Source of the DNA: an uncultured Blautia sp.
Lineage (GTDB): Bacteria; Bacillota; Clostridia; Lachnospirales; Lachnospiraceae
NCBI GenBank assembly: GCA_946545475.1
Contig: CAMNNO010000002.1
Location: forward strand, 1 to 45,796
Direction: 5' to 3'
Length of the DNA: 45,796 bases
A model generated the notes under the pieces. It made no database searches. It was not told the origin of the DNA and saw only the letters and a program-made list of their open reading frames with translations. Position 1 is the first letter of the stretch, and each line of letters starts with the position of its first letter. Shown one piece after another: positions 25,601 through 30,800 of this stretch. Made by a program: the position numbers and the translations under genes.

Positions 25601-27645
25601 GTGTCTATACCTCGGCCGGCGTCAATGCCAACGGCGCGGGCGTTGATCCGGAAGCCATTGCCACGACCACCCTGAACCTTGACACGGCGATCAACATTGC
25701 CAAGGGCTGGGATGGCGACCCGACCTACATCGGGTCCGATATCCAGGAGAGGGGAAGCTCGATCCGGGCGACCAACCGGCTCCTGAACATTGAGACCAAC
25801 GCATTCGCGGTCGGCAAAGCCGGCGTCGGCGCATCGACAGCCGATGCCCATACAACCGCCAACATGACCAACACAATCTATGTGGACAATGCTGTCCTGG
25901 CCTCGGGCGACGATTACCGCATCCTGACCGCGGACAACGGCGAGGATTATCCGGCCTACCTTAGCACCACGGGCCGGGCCGAGCTCTATGCGGCCGGCGG
26001 TTCGGTGAAGCCCATTGCCATCATTGACGGCAGGATCCGCAATTACATCCTGACCAGCGACAAGACTGAGGTTGACGGCGGCGAGTTCTTTGACGACGAT
26101 GCCCACAAGGTGGAGGATCCGGCGGAAACCGTCAAGGTCTCTCTGGAGTCCTCCTATGACAGGCTCTCGGTTAAGGTCTTCGGCTGGGAGATCACAACGA
26201 CGGTTGAGAGATCCAAGCGAGAAAACAATCTTAAGTTCGACTTCGCCTGCGATTTCTGCAACTCCAGCATTCATGATGACGACGTGATCGACGATCAGGA
26301 TACTGCTGCCGATACCGCCGAGGAGATCGCCAACGTGGTCAACACGGCTATCGCCCGGGCGGAGGAGCGCCTGCGTACCCTCAGGGAGGTCTTTGAGAAA
26401 GCCCTTGCCGAGCTCCTTCCCATTCCGGTAGCGGAGGACGAGGATCTGTGGGACGCCATTTTTAAGGCCGATTACACAGGGGATGCGCTAAAGGATGCCA
26501 TCAGCCTTAACTTCCATGTCGGCCTCCAGGCGGTCCTTAAAAAGGATGTGACCCTTACCGGGGACAGCCTTTCCCGCTACTATCTGTGGAATAACCTGGT
26601 GAACAGGGAGGATGTCTACCTGCTGCCCAACGCCACAAGGCTTATGAGCGACGCGGGAAGCCTGCGCTATGTGAGCGAGATCCTGCGCGGCGATGCCCTT
26701 GGGAACGGGAATGCGCAGATCATCGAAGTCATCACGGCTCTTTCAAAGAACGCCTACAGTAACCCGAGCGTTGCCATCAGCAAGGGTACTGCGCTCAACT
26801 TTGCCGGCGGCGTGCTCAGGCTTTATGAAAGCTCTGAAATGGACCTTTACGATTACGAGGTCTCCGCGTCGTGGCTGCGCAGCAAGGTGCAGGAAGGCTT
26901 CCTGCGCGTCCTGTCTGCCGATTCCGATGCGATCACGGCCGTTGTCACGAACCACTCCGAGCCCGCGGGCGATATCCTGGAAGGCCTTAAAGAGGATCCG
27001 GACGCCATGGATAACCTCGGGGACATCCGCTTCTACTGGCTCGGCCAGACGCCGGATGAGGCGGCCGACGACGAGACCATGCTCTACTTCATGCTTGTTG
27101 ACGACAAGGCAGACGAAGCGCACATGTACCGGACCAGCCGGAAGATGATCGCCGAAAAGGCCACTCCCGCCCGGCAGTCCCTGTATCTGTACCGGAACAG
27201 CAAATCTGACCGCATGGGTATCGAGAAGTACGATATCGTCTTCTACGATACGCCGGAAGGGAAGAAGAATACCGTGCGTGTGACCACGGACGTGATCTAT
27301 GATCGTAAGATGGAGCTCCCGAGAGCCCTGAATATCACGCTCCGCGCCTTCGCGGTCAAGGGCTGCGACCTGCCGGCCTACAGCATTTCGGACCACATCT
27401 TTGTCATGAACGACGGGACGAAGGGCTCGGTCGACCTGTTTGACGGCTTCTACAAGGCCGTCTTCGACGGCACCATCTTCGAGTCGGACTATACCCGCAT
27501 CGAAGGCGTCAGGAACCGCGACCTCCTGGCAACCATCAAGGAAAACCAGGTGATCTGGCCGGAAATGGACGGCGAGGACGAAGCTGTTGACCTTAACGGG
27601 ACGCATTATGTCCTGAAAGATAACACATGGACGGAAAAAGCCTGA
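7669..27645 (+). CDS. giant secreted filamentous adhesin (LktA/FHA-like), 6,658 aa
   Basis: One uninterrupted frame with AGGAGG (7658-7663) 5 nt before the ATG; estimated size about 0.65-0.7 MDa. Layout by residue: signal peptide 1-38 (cleavage after AYA); acidic Pro/Glu/Ala repeats 40-350; Ser/Glu-rich linker to about 460; start of a beta-helix; spaced GGxGxD/GxGDD RTX-like turns about 573-764; then dozens of 60-100-aa units of the pattern 'AVAVxVxNADxxAxVxxGAxIxAxGxVxVxA', typical of filamentous hemagglutinin/leukotoxin-A-type passengers. Ig-like 'bacterial repeat' (InlB-type) modules interrupt at about 1257-2095 and 2975-3169. A helical segment lies at about 2525-2860, and charged linkers at about 3363-3488 and 4578-4744. 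The C-terminal 500 residues look globular. I saw only about four cysteines. No LPxTG, SLH, GW, choline-binding, TPS or autotransporter domain was seen. Probably a surface or secreted adhesin; a toxin role is unproven. Confidence 0.85.
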   Translation: MDVKQKNMARRLSALLLSSVMTLNSFAGYLPGSVVAYAQEDAAVEALETEAVYTESVEESYEPSGYAEIVYQDDYAESMASESYAASVSAEVPVETAVANAAVEIPVETAAALAPAEIPAEVAAESVPAEAPAEVVAESVPAEAPAEVAAESVPAEAPVEIAAENDQAAETEESEPEIPAEINNSSEAAVSEEASEEVGEEGTFLPEEKVEETETGLPETEEVPAAEELPATEGVPAAKELPAAEEAPATEELPAAEELPATEEVPAAEELPAAEEAPATEELPAAEELPETEEVPETEEVPETEEVPAAEELPAAEELPAAEEVPATEELPAVEELAAAEELPAVEELPVEPEAVMAGTDSAVEMEVVMPEDKSAPIVVPAGGTGSAGSFVSLEEAAAKASLPSGADASDGERVSSEETQETPEGDEVTAAGEEAAGEDASSGENTEAAAGEDAVPSVAGNTISALQQEINDKIASLAALNERITIILKKDTTYQGDIEIAKDDKKTYGEGFGVDLVAEDAGDDGLSSGGTSTVDGSIKIKGIDVLMKGVVMALNRNITVQGASLEYYGTKKDDTVNIDVNKDGSVTMKTGAGDDTVSMLMLENATSAAIEAGEGDDKISVIANDGILTIDGEAGGDTITVEAASTEDDPVTISGGDGGDTINVTVSSSGGMTVNGGDGGDTITLTAGDGASGVAVSLGGGDDTMTLKALDSAVSSLNTIKINTTAGMNVVNVDMSTSGVFRQVDITGGEGVDELHFTGSLTGSSSVDAKDRIKGTAEDLTFIAENGKALNVISSSIERLTDDLNNKRTVELKPGSTADSYTYTIDGSPDFTNYVFRTPVNHLSMIRVVTAEGGAPLLANVVIDVNKTRDDDNHLILHDVDARGLNLFVQGEVIDFEGTVKAGDIRAEARDSSQLLSFSQYMDNAGTGNKFFDAVVGGTNMLLDMFTVEHEAAVNVKKDASLYSSGNISLSAQVDQSGAMFGLPDSFNLVNVKLGEAHIDVAGKAYAGYDFDQNKVGSGMGSFSASAKIATTIGYDKNGKGYEGLPLAISVVLQDADVTVEEGAVIEAARDISLSSDGTAKVYSRADSGLGGLPVAIAVSVVNADVRTEVKGSLKAGGSVKAAASGNVDVVTIADKGGGQKSNSGGYVAVAVVDQDVKAIIAGTAVVEAKGKAALSASAKESVKTTSASNKQEGGEEGAATTISSALDFVTTNWQAIKEFIKSPSAAEKLDASIAKMGKSSTEVKLDGDAGKKGEAKFDTKTTDGKKVVTVTVTPWPGYKVKSVYWRGLMPGDSTYTRAKATKMEERNGTETWSFPVSVSNVTIFVEYEEKTVGEEMDEELAMNPSDLFEDKDPQDAEIDRLFNAATGGAEDSGDDEDDFAGFAEMFDSIPLTLPGDGDGAVLTYLEDPEKEGHSLSKIVPGQKVELVPNPSSGKVLKKDSLTITYKVNDGTGKLVTKTTVVKQNGNGRYIAEIPENAEEGVIVKAAFVASGSTDAEPDETKTQANGAITVTVANNDGLAVIESGARVTAGTVAVTSKGTTNAVSTADGSAGGKSTSGSSGSTANDKALKKAEQKTYSEYMAGGAEYALVIAATENGEVVYDKGDVGGYIYRLEAKPDEGYSVTTAMFAYYADGKRKTLTLVPDSDGKYKVDLTGVSGMDKGSLGEVIFGFTKEGDFSTNSTHEAQVIVANPIKVSYNTLKFDKTLDPSNDKYDYIGKVYCTKTADGEYRFTVSPDESRGYTINAAGKDGKSNKEALFVSWKDSRGAEQKAELKKNGTGWSLNLSGKDIPVGALLTVNAVFTENSHTFQIDKDFKADAAHGTVKLYDKTVKTSDEVTISVKPDSGYAADKIVVSYMSPAGTKTIEIGQDKIKDGDAKVTIPTLMDGSTINVSAVFAEKNIGLEKSVVMDGKASSEGNVTLSESIVNTGNKVTLTPKSDLVSKGYKVDSIEITYTDNTDAKATKTQTFSGSSFTVPKDVSTEKTNGRNPQVQVKATLVKKELALETAELDKGKLKPQTARADRGDLVTVKVDANAGYKAKKGTVKAIIKDASSSYEVVLDRKDDTTYTFVVPGDIEDPDKVTISFEGEFEEGTPSGELDTSLGASVAVTVVNAENRAEVESGSHITATKALNVEAEIGGGSKTDTKAGYSAGNIGIGGAISVQVASLDANALIHKGANIEAGGFSLGATSKLDFAVNANAAGTGYSEKTGVGAGIAVAVNGADAVAAVEDGANLSGVKDAEGKAGDYSDISLKVKQTIKDSVTAKAGSRGGTSVTPVVAVDVTGSTAYAYLGRLSGNREKATGTVSLSAENSSTHTISADASASGKSTAMGGAFDVAVVSESAVAKLNQSLEAKKITVAAATTSTLTSTATASASGGEKGKSSESGKSGKADKQTDGLLGGASFLAGQNKSKSVSSGKVGSAATNRQKAQTSEGSASGAGAIVVNVQGSETVAEVLNGVNLKASDLISVTAQNRTVSKVKANASTTKSNTGVGVGIAVNVVNLDNIARIGDGEIEAAMLVVSATIKEEGKKATVVKEIKTKDGLVKELTDKITEYVNLLVAELGLGQYTAFTGDYLSQFINSLVEPLVTDLMAASGLDKLLGDGGISAKYDKAAALLKKSEDGLLSMPKLLVQPFLELIEDNESLTDLTVQDLEDLGEVFLDELTTQMLTRLEKAGTGILDRTKDGMIKYVTDNLGDILSGLVSDGLSKTKDDAVKKLKETVTAAVKAELYALAMDAYKDTVLKISETLPFINEQNIDRLYNGIEASWDAYTEKSMMDILGNAASYAADIFKENVFDYEAMIVALTEKDFKKTITDAFRKAAKDSMVTMTNTVTSTLLGLADVGLTPEELGNKHIIDTQAISGSGAKDTGVAGSIAITVLNADTIAGIADGSGKIAVTQGITMDATERRKINNVASAALDAKGNAAANKNADKKSSSDAGGSDAGKGSLSGKGVTVNVGSGGKAAIHENNKNDEKPFIYLTPDTGFKAAGKATYTYQDENNDAEVHGTVDVKFDSQGRAYIDPKSGDLARAKGSVALDVSFVEDLHTVGGIVFDEDKISLSADSRTLSDDKKAAKENVDNSSMSDSEKTAAKEKIDNAAALAKEGDLVYIKIKKEPGKHVSSVSITVDGKMIDLETISSMTKDEVVYAFEMPGSDVKDILVLFDDGEDDIQSDSEAKDDTGKSVGVGAAFSMIYGGSDVTATIGSRAGKVSGGSVSVKATSEHEEDINSASGTDPLAGTDDEMIKDTAVDASIALNILDNDVRAAVNSTVTTTGYTGKDDKGETADFAGDVTIASEERSITGIRSSAFATGSSTAVGATASVNVALTDVKAVLNGGVTASGKVGVTARTTSEDNTKATATAMGADVQRMLNKVAKGAKTTQDSANKLMNGSYMDEKAKDTNDKKNSNNATSKKITDRLNATKSSDGDSASEKLSLSSNIARTQGIDTSSASKAAEAKKNATDSIKDKTGLDVSGQDDKEEEKLQVAAAIAVTVAKHAAGVTVSGPVTGTSVAIATDNNANFNTMGTAASMSLAKKGSSIAAGIAVSVNLNEAVTDVSGDVVATEGDAAITANQTLNMDGEYKGKLGAQALAGAVSGSDSDYSIGGSVAVLVSRGKISATISGGTEQTDRKVEGKNVAITATDKSKLAARAGGISISRGSATGLGLAVAAVSGHNEIAASVGDHTAITATKGVTIASKKLAVTMDDYESAVGLSNFVTDSSKLDAASRENANTGIFDLHKSEGESNYTVKVNLSTDRLLGLVDALNFLTSTNYYAEAIAGSLMLGGDTERNLAGSFAIVDADNKVTTTLGKAVKVKAGEDKDSHVAIESAAETNARIIGGAAAIGSGKTSVGLTFTYLGSEDQVKTNVGDSANVTAGGNITQSATADAYIQNFNVAASVTLDTDSENTVGGAVNVILTKNITENTIGNNAVYTAANGNVDLKAKADMDMTLVSVSAAGALRGTAAGGTLAVIVDKAQANTAVGHSAALTAGKDINITGAVTDHMTSVLASASAALSSSAKAYAGAINVLISNAKGKVRVGEKGAAAEKEASLTAKTGNVSIKADTDTRAVNVTASAAGSAGGAVGLSVNVNVFDRESILEVYGGAEKNLNIKTEGADGKVGIHASGRDTTVLAGLALAGAVAGNAYTGNLPVIVGSSKVKALLDKTAIDSQKDVEVDSVLKDHTYAIAGSIALSATESAVGATAVTIVKGSEVTTDLGESQVAGSSVAVKADVEDTTIAAAAGISLAAANGVSINASTVVNSNTVTADSRKADLTAKVSDIVQEAVNDTVIRMLAGGISFGLSNGAGASAVTLVSGKTVESHMGKATAAENVTAKAENEDDIMMLAISAGGAGNIAVQLGAAIQVMKSRVHAYAYKDQTATAGTITLAAKNTTDLVNAAIAVAGAGNAAISPVGVVTYFQGETFAETMDDSTSPIIMTAGKDINITANSGKTISEYTIGASFAGSFGLSGAATIAVAKDSTSAAAGRYTTLNASAGKLAIDADGSYTLRANSASIAGAGGAAVAINAVVSVLKGKAEASLGGKATASDVTVRAQASRDVRNIAATLSAAGGVAVGATVMVLVAGEKLGQDAADTLTYGNAEEKTDDNKTFDAAAFIRTADQQGLDVSDLVEKDEDGNVVRDENGQIASTVLTNDLAGDNKYDSKSSVGNQGKAFDADSGYRSKEFDRKSKKDTDEEQRGEGQEMAESKNIQKAKEQGVRKLAGTIQDAVTATITKNAVVTITDGTVEVLAVQPTMADLFGGTAALSAGASVGASVAIAQMRSNVAASSLGTINTNGGTVKVLADSYANSEKIAAGSEEADRMARIRENADSSLLEGLDPSKRSIRAIGLAVAGGLVGVGAAVSVVRADNVTNATLGGNVTGVSKVDVQSNSDYDNVLAATLSIGGGVAGLSASVASSQAQGTVSAKLDSTANITSERKADISIKTNTIQNVNVIAAGAAAGLGALNGGLGMAQNRLTQNTGIDRGAKIDVGDGSTVVVHGTSGTRADAGVLGIAGSLFASANINGALAYVKPVIHTGIGNNEGGEGQTVIKTGENGSVTVSNAITSSATPKLAAISVALGAGLNGAAMLAMNDSDADATISHVDLDTGDLTVNSVLRATGTSELLSVTAGSVAMGINANYVDLNAQNRAILDTTGSAINAAKSVNVMTGQRRAVGSGATGSVGASPEEEGTFNGYIYDSYSNAKTATLTAAVGLITSGNNTAISRNRSVNAAEIIGNGSFVNGGTTSVTAFGKGTAVTSVTGMTLSLLDISIAEKETDEEAKEKKKNFSVAGTTSEAINEANSLAVMHLSGETFENKGDLVFGSGVAGKTDSALTLGGGSLFSAKTSVAAAYGRTRSLIDVSLSKAPEGRIGFITAENYGEDRVSANVKNEAFSAISLTGLAGVAFNQDEYQTKIALGGGVYNTSGLKATTDADTASEAIIAPSQGGLSASLAGLSINIAAARNTAYLNTELDLNNATLNSDDSVEVLTSGKETTEARVKGSKLTVSAVSLGLNTANADLSTRQAAMVRLNEGILSAANNVTVNSTTTRALADAETGSMGSEDSGVELTLVSGAINKSTAKQNAESTSGIMGSGTTVNRVTAKELELSSLSGAANKATASNTAPASLGLFTAGNTESVALSTESHMTMLTGLTANIDGDAIARARAYSLADSTGSSPGNVSAVSASKSTIRSGIGSEEDKQRAQVVVGEDLILTGKNMLFEANNSGDAVAAIHKGSSFAAGSISSSSQPTESWYETGVAIGFGASLRATETMTITALERMGGQSHVNGDQTGILFNLNSMMGSNTMHGDSTISVGEGAELSSNEDMTLAAISNADANASSVYNGGFGFFSGSQVQSKNTIDRKIKVNIGNHTQIESLGGKVYIATASGMKDNINTLSQVKTSGLIALSKAASETDLISETKINIGGDVTIEGGDTVEILNTATSHGAVPEDFPDFTGVSIGWIRDLLELMARSALVTPGVYTSAGVNANGAGVDPEAIATTTLNLDTAINIAKGWDGDPTYIGSDIQERGSSIRATNRLLNIETNAFAVGKAGVGASTADAHTTANMTNTIYVDNAVLASGDDYRILTADNGEDYPAYLSTTGRAELYAAGGSVKPIAIIDGRIRNYILTSDKTEVDGGEFFDDDAHKVEDPAETVKVSLESSYDRLSVKVFGWEITTTVERSKRENNLKFDFACDFCNSSIHDDDVIDDQDTAADTAEEIANVVNTAIARAEERLRTLREVFEKALAELLPIPVAEDEDLWDAIFKADYTGDALKDAISLNFHVGLQAVLKKDVTLTGDSLSRYYLWNNLVNREDVYLLPNATRLMSDAGSLRYVSEILRGDALGNGNAQIIEVITALSKNAYSNPSVAISKGTALNFAGGVLRLYESSEMDLYDYEVSASWLRSKVQEGFLRVLSADSDAITAVVTNHSEPAGDILEGLKEDPDAMDNLGDIRFYWLGQTPDEAADDETMLYFMLVDDKADEAHMYRTSRKMIAEKATPARQSLYLYRNSKSDRMGIEKYDIVFYDTPEGKKNTVRVTTDVIYDRKMELPRALNITLRAFAVKGCDLPAYSISDHIFVMNDGTKGSVDLFDGFYKAVFDGTIFESDYTRIEGVRNRDLLATIKENQVIWPEMDGEDEAVDLNGTHYVLKDNTWTEKA
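8026..8142 (+). repeat. three 39-bp in-frame repeats (AEVAAESVPAEAP)
   Basis: Units at 8026-8064, 8065-8103 and 8104-8142 encode the 13-residue motif AEV(A/V)AESVPAEAP three times with few base changes. Degenerate related units precede them from about 7945. They lie in the acidic N-terminal stalk of the giant adhesin. Confidence 0.85.
8320..8718 (+). repeat. 18-bp coding minisatellite (PAAEEL/PATEEV hexapeptides)
   Basis: About 22 consecutive hexapeptides of the form P-(A/E)-(A/T/V)-E-E-(L/V/A), each 18 bp, with long blocks nearly identical at DNA level (the block PAAEEAPATEELPAAEEL occurs twice). Because the unit is a multiple of three, slippage changes stalk length without breaking the frame. 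Confidence 0.9.
9385..9960 (+). repeat. RTX-like GGxGxD turns within the beta-helix
   Basis: About eight turns such as GAGDDTVSM, GEGDDKISV, GEAGGDTITV, GGDGGDTINV, GGDGGDTITL and GGGDDTMTL occur every 20-25 residues. They resemble the calcium-binding nonapeptides of RTX proteins, but they are spaced one per beta-helix coil, not in uninterrupted tandem. Calcium binding is inference. Confidence 0.65.
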
Positions 27646-27677
27646 TCCGGCCATGATGGAATAAGTGATTCCCGTGC

Positions 27678-27736
27678 TATCCGCCGGGAGGCGGCCTTAC
27701 CCTGGCCGCCTCCCGGCGGATAACGCTATTTTTTTA
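27678..27736 (+). terminator. strong rho-independent terminator after the giant gene
   Basis: A perfect 19-bp GC-rich stem, TATCCGCCGGGAGGCGGCC (27678-27696) with its complement at 27704-27722, and a 7-nt loop, followed shortly by TATTTTTTTA (27728-27736). Confidence 0.92.
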
Positions 27737-27765
27737 TCTCAGTGGGAGAGACCCCCACTGAGATA
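27735..27765 (+). other. second hairpin, leader of the GIGGG gene
   Basis: TATCTCAGTGGG (27735-27746) pairs perfectly with CCCACTGAGATA (27754-27765) across a 7-nt loop. It follows directly on the terminator's T-run and ends 43 nt before the next ATG. It could be a second terminator on the opposite strand, an attenuator or an operator. Confidence 0.6.
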
Positions 27766-27808
27766 AACGCTCCGCGAGGCGAGACTTGAATTTAACAGGG
27801 AGAAAAAA

Positions 27809-30800
27809 ATGAAGCGTTTACAGGCAAAAAAAAGAGCCATTCCCGGCGTGCTGCTGCCTGTCTTCCTTATGCTGGCGCAGTTTTGGCCGGCACAGGCCGC
27901 AGAGGGGGTCGTCTATATAGACGAAACCGGTCATGAGGCGGTCTGCACCGGCTACTACGTCGTGGAAGAAGATACGGCCGTGTGGGATAAGGAATGGTAC
28001 GTGGCCAGAGGGAACCTGACGATCAGCCAAAGAGTTAAGGTTTCCGGGAACGTACACCTGATATTGATGGACAATGCGTCCCTGACGGTGACAAAGGGGA
28101 TCGAGGTCAATGTCGATTCGCAAAACAGCAGCTTTTCTGTTTATGCCCAGGCGAAAGGGAACGGAAGCCTGACGAAAGGGAACGGAAGCCTGACGGCAGG
28201 AACGAACATGGGCTCGGGCGATGCCGGCATCGGTGGAAAATCCGGGTGCGCCGGGGCGCCCATCGCCATCTACGGCGGATATGTGACCGCCAATGGCGGC
28301 AATTATGGGGCGGGCATCGGCGGCGGCCAGTACAGTGATGCCACAAGCCTCCTGATCGCCGGAGGAGAGGTCACGGCCAATGGCGGAGCACGTGCCTCCG
28401 GTATCGGCGGAGGCTACCAGGGCGGAGGCGGCGATATCGTCATCCGGGGCGGCACCGTGACGGCGGTAGCCGGGAAAAGCAGCGGCAAAAAAACGCCGGC
28501 CGGGGCCATCGGCGCCGGGATGGGTGCGACAGCCGGACATGGCACGCTGGACATTTCCGGCTATAACTGCGCGGAGATCCGCGCCGGGGCCAGCGCCTCG
28601 GATACCCTGGCCTATTCCAACAATGAGGCCGGGCTGGCTGCCTGCCATGACAATGTTTATGTCCACATGGAACAGGCCGAGACAGGGATCAGCTATATCG
28701 ATAAGGATGGAGGATCCTACACGCTCAGCGACGATATCTATGAGGAGCTGTCCGCGGATACCCGGGAATGGACAAACACCTGGTATGTCATGAAGGGAAG
28801 CTTTACGGTTTCCGGGCGGATCACGGTTTCCGGTCATGTGAGCCTTTTGCTTTCCGACGGAGCAGAACTGACCGCGGCCGGGGGGATCACGGTGCCGCCG
28901 GGCAGCACGCTGACTATCTTTGGCCAGGAAGGCCAGAGCGGCATCCTGACGGCCGATGCCGGCTCCCTGCCTTCTGCTGCGGGCATCGGAGCCGGAGCGG
29001 AGGCATCCTTCGGGACGATCGAGATCTGCGGCGGCCAGGTGACGGCTATCGGCGGAGAGGGAAGCGCCGGCATCGGATCGGCGGGCAATGCCGCGGATGG
29101 AAGCGCAGGGACCATCCGCATCGGCCTTATGGGCGAAGGCTCTGTCACGGCCACAGGCGGCTCGGGCGGCGCCGGCATCGGCGGCGGCAGCACAGGAGCT
29201 GCGGCCGGGACATATGTGTCCATCACAAGCGGAAAAGTGACAGCTACGGGAAGCGTCGGCGCCTCTGGAGGCGGCGGTGCCGGCATCGGCGGCGGCTTTT
29301 CAAAGGACGGCGGCATTATAGAGATCCTGGGAGGCACTGTCACGGCGACGGGTGCTCCGGGCGGTGCCGGCATCGGCGGCGGCGCGACCGGAAATGGCGG
29401 GACCATCACCATTTCCGGAGGCACAACGGACGCTTCCGGCAATGACGGCGGTGCCGGCATTGGCGGCGGAAACGGCGGCAACAGCGGGACCATTACTCTT
29501 TCCGGGGGAAATGTCAGGGCTTTTGGCGGCGCTTATGGCGGCGGTATCGGTGCCGGCCGCTTTGGCGAGAACTGCCAGGTGACTATTAACGGCGGCTCCA
29601 TCGTGGCCCATGGGTGCGACGGAGCCGTGGCTATCGGCAGCGCTCTTTCGGATAGAAACCTTATTCTGGGCGATGTGCGCGCCTCCGGCGGAAATTCGGC
29701 CAGCATCCTGGATGGGGGAGGCGTATTCGCAAATTATGATTCACGCTTAAGTGTCTGCCTTATGCCTTATGCGAGAATCGAGCCTTGCGCTGAGCATACG
29801 CCGGATACGGAGCATTTTTTCAGCAATGAAAGGGGCCACTGGAATGTCTGCTCCCTGTGCGGAAAGCCCCAGAACCTGGGCCTTCACGGTTATCCCACAT
29901 ATGGGCAGGATGAAAATGAAGAGCCCCTTTATTACTACCCGGACCCGGAGGAGGAACAGTATCACCGGCGCGACTGCACCGTATGCGGCTACGCGGACAA
30001 GGCTTACCACGAATACAGCTATGAATGCCAAAATTGTATCATCTGCGGCGGCGGGCCTCTCGTGGTCTCCTATGTGGATGCGAATGGAAAGCCTCAGCAG
30101 CATGTGGGCTGCCAGGAGATCCACTCCTCTGACATCTCAAATTCCGGCACCCTGGATCTTAACATGGAGGTTGCGGGAGGCTGGTATATGCTCCGTGAAC
30201 AGATTACGTTTACCGGGACGGTCGAAACTGATGGAAACATCAATCTTGTCCTTTGCGACGGTGCCTATCTGGAAGTGGATGGCGGCGTTATTGTCAATTA
30301 TGGCAACAGCCTGACGATCTGGAGCCAGGAAGAGGGAACCGGGACCCTTAGAACCTGGGGCGGCGAAGCCGCCGCCGGCATTGGAGGGGAAGAGGGAAAC
30401 CGCGGCGGCAATATTACCATCAATGGCGGGACGATATACGCCTATGGCGGCTACAATGACGATGATGACGACTATCACAATTATCATGGGGGTGCCGGGA
30501 TCGGTTCCGGAAGCATGTATGCCAACGGCCTGGTTAACGAAGGCGCCTATCAGGCCTGCAGAGGACCGGGACCGGCCTCAGTCACCATCGCGAATGGTAC
30601 CGTTAAAGCCGAGGGAGGCCAGCAGGCAGCCGGCATCGGCGGCGGCACCTATAGCTCCGGCGGGAATATCACCATCACAGGCGGTATTGTACGCGGCGAC
30701 GCCGGCACACCCGACGCGTCAGGAATCGGAGGCGGAAAATACGGCCCTGCCGGCAATATCACGATCACAGGCGGAAAAGTCTCTGGAATTGGATGCGGAG

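Noticed and set aside
7669-27645. Frameshift or assembly collapse producing an artificially long gene
   Set aside because: The frame is continuous with even composition and matching beta-helix phase throughout. I saw no stop, frame change or abrupt junction, though collapse of the 18-bp repeat by assembly cannot be excluded.
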